Below are positions 1-5,786 of a stretch of 29,737 nucleotides of DNA, piece after piece. The position numbers were made by a program, and so were the translations under genes. The stretch's first letter is position 1; every line of letters starts with the position of its first letter. The notes beneath the pieces are model-generated. The model saw only the letters and a list, made by a program, of their open reading frames with translations, was not told the origin of the DNA and did no database searches. Location: positions 1 through 29,737 of IMG/VR virus record IMGVR_UViG_3300017727_000097, one strand, 5' to 3'. This DNA comes from a virus.

Positions 1-1
1 A

Positions 2-439
2 ATCGGAGCTATCTATGGAGCGATCACTGACATTCGTGTCAACGCTTTCACAGAGCCAGATGCCATCGTTATCCATCCAAATGATTGGGCGCAAATCGTC
101 CTTCAATTAGATGAAGATTTCGCTGGTGACGCAACAGCAGGTTATGCTGCAAAAGCACCTGTATTCACCCAAGCTGGTGGATATGCAGGTGGCGTTGCTA
201 ACCAACTTTGGGGATTAAAAGTTGTTCCGACAACTGCAATCTCTGAAGGAACTATCCTTGTTGGTAAGTTCGGTGGTGGTGAAGCCGCTCATGTCGTAAT
301 GAGACAAGGTATCGATGTCGCAGTAAGCGATAGTCATGGTGATAACTTTACAAAGAATATCATGGTGATTAGAGCTACAATGCGTGTTGGTTTCCCTGTT
401 TATAGACAAGCAGCGTTCCACAAAATCACAAGTGCTTAA
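2..439 (+). CDS. Major capsid protein, HK97 fold (C-terminal part)
   Basis: Open from the left edge (first full codon at 2) to TAA at 437-439, leaving 145 residues of the C-terminus. It would form the icosahedral head shell. The visible part has the usual end of HK97-type capsid proteins: a 'DAIVIHPNDW' strand, then 'LWGLKVVPTTAISEGTILVG' (loop and strand around the conserved G-T-x-L-V-G), then a Gly-rich turn and a 'VSDSHGDNFTKNIMVIRATM' segment that in this family contributes the E-loop/P-domain spine strands, and a final 'RAtMRVgfPVyrqAAFhkI' A-domain ending. The start, any N-terminal delta domain and any protease cleavage site are outside the window. It is followed directly by a strong hairpin terminator, fitting the high expression expected of the capsid gene. 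The identification rests on motif recognition rather than a search; I consider it secure. Confidence 0.92.
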   Translation: MGAIYGAITDIRVNAFTEPDAIVIHPNDWAQIVLQLDEDFAGDATAGYAAKAPVFTQAGGYAGGVANQLWGLKVVPTTAISEGTILVGKFGGGEAAHVVMRQGIDVAVSDSHGDNFTKNIMVIRATMRVGFPVYRQAAFHKITSA

Positions 440-457
440 TAGCATTTAGTATTAATT

Positions 458-487
458 TATGGGGGTTAGCAATAGCCCCCATATTTT
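458..487 (+). terminator. Strong hairpin terminator after the capsid gene
   Basis: An 11-bp stem (TATGGGGGTTA with TAGCCCCCATA, one T-G wobble) closes a GCAA tetraloop of the GNRA class and is followed by TTTT at 484-487. The five G-C pairs make it the strongest short hairpin I found. Its place 18 bases after the capsid stop fits a rho-independent or partly read-through terminator that keeps capsid mRNA abundant relative to downstream genes. The T-run is short (four), so read-through is likely. An RNA-stability role is an alternative. Confidence 0.8.
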
Positions 488-501
488 ATAGAAAGGATAT
501 T

Positions 502-564
502 ATGCCGTATCATAATAAACCCAAGAAAAAACCTAAAGGTAAAAGACCTAAAAAAGGCAAATAG
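502..564 (+). CDS. Tiny lysine-rich basic peptide (20 aa)
   Basis: ATG at 502 to TAG at 564 gives a 20-residue peptide, MPYHNKPKKKPKGKRPKKGK, in which more than half the residues are Lys or Arg and most others are Pro or Gly. A purine-rich GAAAGGA at 491-497 lies at a suitable distance upstream as ribosome binding site. It sits between the capsid terminator and the next basic protein. No fold can be assigned; the composition suggests nucleic-acid or capsid-interior binding. Very short basic reading frames like this recur beside capsid genes in marine phages as I recall, but I cannot verify a match. It may be a chance open frame; the ribosome site and composition make me lean to real. Confidence 0.5.
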   Translation: MPYHNKPKKKPKGKRPKKGK

Positions 565-584
565 TAAGTTAGGATTAAATCATT

Positions 585-833
585 ATGTCAGAGAAATTTA
601 TTAAACTCGAAAAAGATCTTTGGGAGTTAGGTGATGGTTCTTTATTTGAAGGATCTAAAGCTGATCTACCTAAGTCAAATGCTTCTAAAATCGGTGGAGC
701 TGGTAAAACATATCCAGAAAGCTGGTTAAAAGAAAAGGGTTGGAAAGTAGCTAAAAAAGCTCCAGCCAAGAAAAAAGCAGCACCAAAGAAAAAAGTAGAA
801 ACTAAAGCAGTTAAACCATCTGAAAATAAGTAA
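585..833 (+). CDS. Small protein with histone-H1-like lysine/alanine tail
   Basis: 82 residues, with AGGA about ten bases before the ATG. Residues 1-57 are a mixed-charge region with 'DLWELGDGSLFEG' and a 'YPESWLKEKGWKV' motif. Residues 58-82 form a low-complexity basic tail (AKKAPAKKKAAPKKKVETK) like the C-terminal tails of histone H1 or of extended HU proteins. Its place between capsid and connector suggests a head protein, for example a minor head or DNA-contacting protein. I do not recognise the N-terminal domain. It follows the 20-residue basic peptide, so two highly basic small proteins are adjacent. Confidence is high that it is a gene and low for the role. Confidence 0.75.
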   Translation: MSEKFIKLEKDLWELGDGSLFEGSKADLPKSNASKIGGAGKTYPESWLKEKGWKVAKKAPAKKKAAPKKKVETKAVKPSENK

Positions 834-844
834 GGAGATCCTAA

Positions 845-1483
845 ATGGCTCTTTGTTCTTATAACGATGTTGAGGCTATTGTTCAACTAGATTTTAGTGC
901 AACATTACAGACTTCTATAACAAATAATATTATTCCATTTGCAGATCAAGTCATTAAAACCTACTTAGGTTACAGCATTGAAGTCTCGGATCATACAGAA
1001 GTCTTATTTGGAGATAATATAAAAGAGATCTCTTTAAAACACATGCCTGTAAATTCTATTACCTCTATTACTGAAGATGGCAATGTTTTGTCTGAGGGAA
1101 ACGAAAGTGAGTTTGTGTTTCACTCTAATGGTCGTGTCGAAAGAGTAAAAGGTCGCTGGTCAGGGGCTAAACCTAAAAACATAACAGTAGTTTATAATGC
1201 TGGATATTCAACAATTCCTGACGATATAAAATTTACAAGTGCAAGAGTTTCTGCAAGAATTGTCATGTCTGCTTTAAACTTGGGTAGTCAAGCTAAAACA
1301 GGCGCAGTGGAATCACACTTAAGTGACTCTACAAATGGGGCTACGATGACAAATATAACAGAAGAACGCATTGGAGATCTTGCAGTAAAATTTGCTGATC
1401 CGTTGGCATACTTTGATGGCGAGATACTCAAGCAATCAGACAAACTCCTTTTACAACCATATAAAAAACAGGTCTTCGTTTAG
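845..1483 (+). CDS. Head-tail connector (HK97 gp6-like adaptor)
   Basis: 212 residues preceded by a strong AGGAGAT ribosome site. The N-terminus 'CSYNDVEAIVQLDF' followed by an amphipathic helix 'IIPFADQVIKTYLGYSIE' is typical of the helical connector subunits (gp6/gp15 type) that bind under the portal ring: 'ALCSYNDVEAI..l' is the usual opening of these proteins. Then come beta segments with 'LKHMPVNSITSITEDG' (the common 'l...PV.sI.sV...G' motif) and 'ITVVYNAGYSTIPDDIK' (the common 'v.Y.aGy..iP.dik.a' motif that leads into the second helix). Position directly after the capsid and before closure genes supports this. It most likely forms the first ring between portal and neck. A protein-profile search against the gp6/gp15 families would settle it. 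Confidence 0.82.
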   Translation: MALCSYNDVEAIVQLDFSATLQTSITNNIIPFADQVIKTYLGYSIEVSDHTEVLFGDNIKEISLKHMPVNSITSITEDGNVLSEGNESEFVFHSNGRVERVKGRWSGAKPKNITVVYNAGYSTIPDDIKFTSARVSARIVMSALNLGSQAKTGAVESHLSDSTNGATMTNITEERIGDLAVKFADPLAYFDGEILKQSDKLLLQPYKKQVFV

Positions 1484-1653
1484 TGGATCTGGCAAATTTG
1501 GTGTACCTAATAGGATTTTTAAACTTTCATGGTTTAATGTCTATTCATCTGAATAACTACACGAGAGAGAGAGTTGATATGGAAAGCTATATCAATAGAA
1601 AATTTGGTGAGATTATTGCAGGTGAGGAATGGAATATAAGAAGGAATCCTTAA
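1483..1653 (+). CDS. Possible small ORF bridging connector and wbl
   Basis: This frame is open from 1465 to the TAA at 1651-1653. The widest plausible start is GTG at 1483, which overlaps the preceding stop as TAGTG, with CAGG about ten bases upstream; it would give 56 residues with a hydrophobic N-terminus (LANLVYLIGFLNFHGL) and a charged helix-prone end (RERVDMESYINRKFGEIIAG). ATG at 1537 (38 aa) and ATG at 1579 (24 aa, after a GAGAGAGAG run) are alternatives with weaker ribosome sites. It overlaps the start of wbl by 25 bases. This is otherwise the longest gap in the early region (145 bases). I do not recognise it. It could equally be an untranslated leader of wbl. Confidence 0.3.
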   Translation: MDLANLVYLIGFLNFHGLMSIHLNNYTRERVDMESYINRKFGEIIAGEEWNIRRNP

Positions 1654-1922
1654 GTAATCTTCTTAGATTACAAGAATTGTGGTGGCAAGACGATGCTAAC
1701 TGCAAAGACGCTGATCCTGATATCTTTTTTCCTGAACGAGGTGCAAGCACAAGAAAAGCAAAAGAATTATGTAATTCCTGTATTGCCCAAGAACATTGTT
1801 TAGAATACGCTATAGTCAATGCAGAAAAGTTTGGCATATGGGGTGGACTGAGTGAAAGGGAACGCAGAAAAATTCGTAAGGAACGAGGATTAACTAGAAA
1901 GAGGAGAAAAAATGCCGAGTAG
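1629..1922 (+). CDS. WhiB-like (Wbl) iron-sulfur transcription factor
   Basis: 97 residues with all Wbl hallmarks: cysteines at 25, 48, 51 and 57 (C-x22-C-x2-C-x5-C) that ligate a [4Fe-4S] cluster, 'FFP' at 33-35, 'CLEYAI' at 57-62, the conserved GIWGG turn at 69-73, an 'SERERRKIR' segment, and a basic C-terminal tail (RGLTRKRRKN) expected to contact DNA. Known Wbl proteins bind region 4 of the primary sigma factor and act as redox- or NO-sensitive regulators; phage versions (for example WhiBTM4) can dominate the host WhiB2 and block septation and superinfection. AGGTGA at 1620-1625 is the likely ribosome site. The gene overlaps the next one by 11 bases. Its location inside the head-tail genes, not an early region, is odd and implies late expression. 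The family is certain; the target genes are unknown. Confidence 0.95.
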   Translation: MEYKKESLSNLLRLQELWWQDDANCKDADPDIFFPERGASTRKAKELCNSCIAQEHCLEYAIVNAEKFGIWGGLSERERRKIRKERGLTRKRRKNAE

Positions 1923-2466
1923 AAGATTACCTAGCGTTGAAGAGGCACATAAATTATTTAAAGCTGATCCATATAAGCGTTTAAGCGAATGGGCAAAAGA
2001 ATGGGATTGTTCTCATGAAAGAGTAAGACAATTAAGAGATCAAGCTGGTTTTCCTAAAATATCCGAAATAGATTATAAGATATCTAGACAAGTTGTTGAA
2101 AGAATAAGATCAGGTGAATATACACTCACTAGGCGTGTTACTTATGCTGATCTACCAATAGGTTATGAAAAATTTGTTAGTTGGTATCAAGAAGATCCTG
2201 CCATTTATCTTGCTGTTTTAGAGGCACAACAATACGCCTATAATCAAAAAATGAATCCTACTGAAAAACAATGTCAAGGTTGTGGTGAAAATACTACAAT
2301 AGAAAATTTTAAAAGAAGTTCTAAGTATGTTGATGGTTATTCAAAACATTGTAAAACATTTCCAGTATGCGTAAATACTGAAGAACATGTTTTAGATGCA
2401 AAGTTAGATCAAGTTAATGATAGAAGATCTAAGCTAGAGGAACTAAGGAAAAAACTAGAAAATTAA
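1912..2466 (+). CDS. HTH plus zinc-knuckle putative DNA-binding protein
   Basis: 184 residues, overlapping wbl by 11 bases. Residues about 20-47 hold a likely helix-turn-helix, 'RLSEWAKEWDCSHERVRQLR', whose second helix resembles the sigma-region-4/RNAP-type 'S.ERVRQL' recognition helix. Residues 121-153 have a probable zinc site: CQGC at 121-124 and CK at 147 with C153 (or H146), in the frame 'CxxCG....I..F......DGYS..CK.....C', a pattern common in phage zinc-knuckle and HNH-associated proteins. Residues 160-184 form a charged coiled-coil-like helix. No nuclease residues are evident. Co-transcription with wbl suggests a regulatory pair, or a factor acting on wbl targets. It might instead be a small structural or packaging protein; I do not recognise a named family. 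Confidence 0.8.
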   Translation: MPSRRLPSVEEAHKLFKADPYKRLSEWAKEWDCSHERVRQLRDQAGFPKISEIDYKISRQVVERIRSGEYTLTRRVTYADLPIGYEKFVSWYQEDPAIYLAVLEAQQYAYNQKMNPTEKQCQGCGENTTIENFKRSSKYVDGYSKHCKTFPVCVNTEEHVLDAKLDQVNDRRSKLEELRKKLEN

Positions 2467-2488
2467 ATCTGGCTACTAAAGTAGTGGT

Positions 2489-2824
2489 ATGTCATATGAT
2501 TATCAAACAAATTTAAAAGAAACTGTTGTATTCCAATCAGTCTCTACCAACACTGTAGATGAAAGAGGATTGTATAACTCTGACTGGGCAGATGATATTA
2601 CAACAAAATGTAGAATTGAATCTAATGCCTCTATGGAAGAGGATGGTAGAAGAGAGTTTGAGACATTAGATATTGCAATATTTATTCCAGCAGATGTAAA
2701 TGTTAAAACCTCACACAGAGCTGTAATTAACTCTGAATACTACGATGTCTTAGGAATACAGGTAAGAAAGAATAGACACAACGATCCAGTAATAAAGGTT
2801 TGTGCTTTAAGAAAGAGTAAGTAA
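2489..2824 (+). CDS. Head-closure / head-tail joining protein
   Basis: 111 residues with the build of SPP1 gp16 / HK97-type head-closure proteins: a short N-terminal segment, 'ETVVFQSVSTNTVDERGLYN', a run of beta strands with 'CRIESNASMEEDGRREFETL' (this family usually has 'r.e......d..G.e....v.i.ip'), 'IAIFIPADVNVKTSHRAVIN' and 'YYDVLGIQVRKNRHNDPVIKV' (the familiar 'y.V.gv......h....v.v.l'). It would form the ring that plugs the portal channel after packaging. The ribosome site is weak (GTGGT). The stop overlaps the next start as TAATG. Assignment is by motif and gene order. Confidence 0.72.
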   Translation: MSYDYQTNLKETVVFQSVSTNTVDERGLYNSDWADDITTKCRIESNASMEEDGRREFETLDIAIFIPADVNVKTSHRAVINSEYYDVLGIQVRKNRHNDPVIKVCALRKSK

Positions 2825-3867
2825 TGGGTGTAAGACAGATAAACCCAAGTAGAATTAACAAGTTTAGAAACTTCTTGTACAACACATCATCAGCTACTTT
2901 TGGTGCTGGTAACTTAATATCTTTAAATGTTTATTCAAGAGAATTAAGAGGAATTAGATCATTAGCTCTTAATACAGCTCGTCTAACATCTGACTTAAAA
3001 TCTTTATCTGTTGGTGGTCAGGGATTTACTTTGCGTGCTGGTCGTAGAGTAACAGGTAGATTAGCTGGTAAAATTGGTCAATCAATTATTCCTCAAAATA
3101 TGGGATTTCTTTCTCGTATGGCTAACAATTATTATGGTAGAAATGTCGGTAGAGAAGTCCAGCAATATTTCAACAAAAAAACCAAAATACAGGCTTACAT
3201 AAATGGTTACGAGATTACTAATGCTACAAAGAAAGCAATACAGCAAACACCAAGAATGCAAGGGCAATATTCTGCGGCCAAGCTAAGTTATAATACTAGT
3301 GGTGTTAGTTTGTCAGAATATAACCCAGTAAATTTGCTTTTTGATATACAGGCATACATGGTAGGTTTAAATGCTGGAACTGGTAACGCACCGATTGAGT
3401 CTGGTAACTTAGTTAAGTCTATCAATCTAAGAGAGTTTAGAACAGATGATCCAGAAGGACTTGTCACTGGAAGTATAACTGTAGGATCAAGCGAGGGTAA
3501 CAATGGTGATATTGCAGATTTAGCACCTTATTGGTGGAAAACTACTTATGCTGGTGCATTTTATGATCTTCGTAAATTTGGAATTAACAATAACAGCCAG
3601 TGGATAAGTGCCTCAAAGCCTTACTGGTGGGGCAATGCAGTTTTGCAAGGTATCAAAAAAAGTTTACCTAAACGATTAGAAATAGCTACAAAACACTTTG
3701 ATGGCTGGAATTATCAGTTCAGACCTCAATCAGCTTTATCTGTAAAATATCTACAACCTAAAATACCTACTGGTGGTTATAGAGGATCTTTTGAATTATC
3801 TGCCAGAAATGTTACAAGTGAAGACTATGCTTTATTACAAGGTATGGGATATGAAGCAGGAGTATAA
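2824..3867 (+). CDS. Neck protein, HK97 gp10-like, with long N-terminal extension
   Basis: 347 residues, much longer than the usual 110-150 of HK97 gp10-type tail-completion proteins. The C-terminal half has the family pattern: 'NAPIESGNLVKSINLREF' (the conserved 's G.L..Si' motif), 'GLVTGSITVGSS', then 'YAGAFYDLRKFG' (the usual 'YA.yvefG') and a closing helix 'AVLQGIKKSLPKRLEIATKH'. The first about 130 residues are basic and Gly/Arg-rich (FTLRAGRRVTGRLAGKIGQS) and may be an added domain. It starts on the TAATG overlap, suggesting coupled translation with the closure gene. The role would be a neck or tail-completion ring. The extension is unusual and unidentified. Confidence 0.62.
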   Translation: MGVRQINPSRINKFRNFLYNTSSATFGAGNLISLNVYSRELRGIRSLALNTARLTSDLKSLSVGGQGFTLRAGRRVTGRLAGKIGQSIIPQNMGFLSRMANNYYGRNVGREVQQYFNKKTKIQAYINGYEITNATKKAIQQTPRMQGQYSAAKLSYNTSGVSLSEYNPVNLLFDIQAYMVGLNAGTGNAPIESGNLVKSINLREFRTDDPEGLVTGSITVGSSEGNNGDIADLAPYWWKTTYAGAFYDLRKFGINNNSQWISASKPYWWGNAVLQGIKKSLPKRLEIATKHFDGWNYQFRPQSALSVKYLQPKIPTGGYRGSFELSARNVTSEDYALLQGMGYEAGV

Positions 3868-3870
3868 ATT

Positions 3871-4347
3871 ATGACACAAGGTATAGAAGTTGCAAATATG
3901 CCACCTGATCCAGAAATAATATTTCGTCAGTGGCTATTAGATCAATCATCAGTTACAGCAATTGTAGGAACTAGAGTAGCAACAAGGTTGCCGTCAGAAC
4001 CCACACTTCCTTTTGTTGTTATTACAGCCTTAGGTAATGTTCCAACAAATCCAGGATCTCAGGTAGCTTTAAACGATGCAGATATAACAATTGATTGTTT
4101 TGCAGGTCGCTGGGGTGCAGATGGTTCTAAAGCTGAGCCAGATTATGCAACATCATCAAACTTAGCGCAAACAATATATCAAGCATTATTTAAAGTAGGC
4201 AGTTCATATGTCACAACAACTGGTGGTACTAAAGCAAAAATATATGGATTTGAAGTTACTAATGCACCAGTAAGAATAGAAGAGTCAGAAGTTTTAGTAG
4301 CTAATTTTAATGTCGGTGTCACTATGACATACCGATACTCCGAATAA
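3871..4347 (+). CDS. Tail terminator protein
   Basis: 158 residues. 'PDPEIIFRQWLLDQSSVTAIVGTRVATRLPSEPTLPFVVI' is the characteristic opening of tail-terminator/neck proteins (DUF3168 and gpU/gp17 type), where an N-terminal helix is followed by 'v...vg.rv....P....lP.v.i'. Later strands 'DADITIDCFAGRW' and 'ATSSNLAQTIYQALF' (helix) and 'IEESEVLVANFNVGVTMTYR' (the closing 'd........ r...d..v.y' strands) fit the same fold. It caps the growing tail tube and joins it to the neck. The start at 3871 has AGGAG nine bases upstream; an internal ATG at 3898 (MPPDPEI) is a possible alternative. Confidence 0.75.
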   Translation: MTQGIEVANMPPDPEIIFRQWLLDQSSVTAIVGTRVATRLPSEPTLPFVVITALGNVPTNPGSQVALNDADITIDCFAGRWGADGSKAEPDYATSSNLAQTIYQALFKVGSSYVTTTGGTKAKIYGFEVTNAPVRIEESEVLVANFNVGVTMTYRYSE

Positions 4348-4393
4348 CACTAATCTGCATAATAATCCTCTAATATTATCTCAGAGGTAAATT

Positions 4394-4702
4394 ATGGCCA
4401 ATAAGAAAATTAAAGTTAAAGTTAATCCGATCTATCCTAGCGATGCAATCGGTGATGCCGAAACAGGCATAACATTTACTAAGAATAAATGGGAAGAAGT
4501 TAGTCAAACTAATTGGAAAAGACTTAAAGACTCAAAAGGTCGTTTGTGGAAAGATCTAAGCATACCTAGATTTATCACAGAAGATCAACATTGGGAAGTC
4601 CAACCAGTTATTGAATCCGAAATTACAATAGACAATATTGTAGATGAGGTTGTTGAAAAGCCTGACAGTTCTGATGAGTGGTATGCCTCAGAGGAAGAAT
4701 AA
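4394..4702 (+). CDS. Small protein with basic head and acidic tail, unknown
   Basis: 102 residues. Residues 1-12 are basic (MANKKIKVKVNP), the middle (ETGITFTKNKWEEVSQTNWK, then 'RLKDSKGRLWKDLSI') resembles short head/tail accessory proteins that carry a 'f......W..v' motif, and residues 70-102 are strongly acidic (IVDEVVEKPDSSDEWYASEEE). AGAGG six bases before the ATG is the ribosome site; it can pair with CCTCT at 4367-4371 to form a weak 5-bp hairpin. It lies between the tail terminator and the tail tube gene, so a tail-assembly role is plausible, but I do not recognise it. Confidence 0.75.
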   Translation: MANKKIKVKVNPIYPSDAIGDAETGITFTKNKWEEVSQTNWKRLKDSKGRLWKDLSIPRFITEDQHWEVQPVIESEITIDNIVDEVVEKPDSSDEWYASEEE

Positions 4703-4704
4703 AG

Positions 4705-4722
4705 ATATGTTTGCAAACATAT
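4705..4722. promoter_or_regulatory. 18-bp perfect palindrome before the tail tube gene
   Basis: ATATGTTTGCAAACATAT is identical to its own reverse complement. It lies just 3' of the stop codon of the preceding gene and 33 bases before the tail tube ATG. There is no T-run, so a simple terminator is unlikely. A dimeric regulator operator, or an RNA hairpin shaping the 5' end of tail tube mRNA, are the two natural readings. I saw no second copy in the window by eye. Confidence 0.5.
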
Positions 4723-4755
4723 TAAGTATAAGTAACAAGAGTAGAAGGGTATTGT

Positions 4756-5412
4756 ATGTCAACAACATCATATAATACATCAGGATCTATATCTGATGTT
4801 CTAATCGGTACTGGCGTTCTTTATGTCGCCAATGTAGGAACAGCTTTCCCAGAGGAAGATAGTACTACAGCAACCGAGTGGGCAGATGTCAGCTCAAGCT
4901 GGTCAGATGTAGGATATTCCGAAGATGGATGGACCTTAGAATACGATAAGTCTTTTGAGGACATCATGGTTGCAGAAGAGATTGATCCTATTAAATCAGT
5001 CAAAACTGCACAAGAGATCAGAATTACTGGTACACTCGCACAAGCTAGTTTGTCTAACTTACAAACAGCTTTTGGTGGAGGTACATTAACTGAAGATGAT
5101 ACAACTAATTATTCATCAGGTTATGATACCTTAGTCCCACCAGCTACAACTGGATATGGCGAAAAGTCATTATTGTTAATAACTGAAGGACCTTCAGGAA
5201 ACATAAGACATTTCCAAATACCTAGAGCAGTTAATGTAGGTGCATTTTCTATGGCTCACCAAAAAGCACCTCAAAAAGTGCTTATTGCTGTTGAGTTCAA
5301 GATATTAGTACCAAGTTCTACAGCTCAATCTGTCGGAACAACTGATGGAAAAGAAAATCTATTTAGAATAGTAGAAAATACTAATGGCTCAACTGAAGGA
5401 GTCGTAAACTAA
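4756..5412 (+). CDS. Major tail (tube) protein
   Basis: 218 residues, Ser/Thr/Gly-rich, in the gene-order slot of the tail tube protein (after the tail terminator, before the chaperones). The N-terminus 'SDVLIGTGVLYVANVGTAFP' followed by 'WADVGYSEDGWTLEYDKSFE'-like segments (positions about 45-70) is the usual pattern of tube proteins: 'v..G.g.ly.a..gta.P......w..vG.t..G.......' and then 'v....d.vk....e..i.gtlaq.sl.nl..a'. Here 'EEIDPIKSVKTAQEIRITGT' matches that last part well. The protein stacks in rings to form the long non-contractile tail. AGAAGGG lies six bases before the ATG. I am confident of the role from both motif and context. Confidence 0.85.
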   Translation: MSTTSYNTSGSISDVLIGTGVLYVANVGTAFPEEDSTTATEWADVSSSWSDVGYSEDGWTLEYDKSFEDIMVAEEIDPIKSVKTAQEIRITGTLAQASLSNLQTAFGGGTLTEDDTTNYSSGYDTLVPPATTGYGEKSLLLITEGPSGNIRHFQIPRAVNVGAFSMAHQKAPQKVLIAVEFKILVPSSTAQSVGTTDGKENLFRIVENTNGSTEGVVN

Positions 5413-5438
5413 ATTAACTCATAACGATTGGAGGAATA

Positions 5439-5786
5439 ATGAGTAAGCGTTTTAAAGATTTTAGTGCTGCGAAAGAAGGACTAAATACCGAACCTATAGA
5501 GGTTAAGGTAGGAGAAGAAAGTTTTACTTTCCCACCCTTTCTGACAGCCGAGACTATACTGACACAGTTAACTTGGCTAGAAGAAGATGGTTCTATCGCG
5601 GCACCAAATCTTCCGAAGTGGTTTATAGCAATTATGGGTGAAGATAACTTCACAAAGATTGCTGCAAAGGTAGATCTACCTACACTTCAAGAAATATCAC
5701 AATATCTAATGACTGAATATGGTATGCAACCAGAAGATCTTAATGCAGTCGTTCCTGAAGAGGACGAGGGTGATACCCCAAAATAA
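5439..5786 (+). CDS. Tail assembly chaperone, short form (gpG-like)
   Basis: 115 residues read without frameshift, ending at TAA 5784-5786, with GGAGGAA as ribosome site. It has the features of the siphovirus chaperone: 'IEVKVGEESFTFPPFLTAET' beta start, then helices, and an acidic C-terminus (VVPEEDEGDTPK). Its last two sense codons are CCA AAA within CCCAAAA, a canonical -1 slippery heptamer. The short form binds the tape measure and recruits tube protein; it is normally made in excess over the frameshifted form. It is placed between tube and tape-measure genes as in lambda and most siphoviruses. Confidence 0.9.
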   Translation: MSKRFKDFSAAKEGLNTEPIEVKVGEESFTFPPFLTAETILTQLTWLEEDGSIAAPNLPKWFIAIMGEDNFTKIAAKVDLPTLQEISQYLMTEYGMQPEDLNAVVPEEDEGDTPK

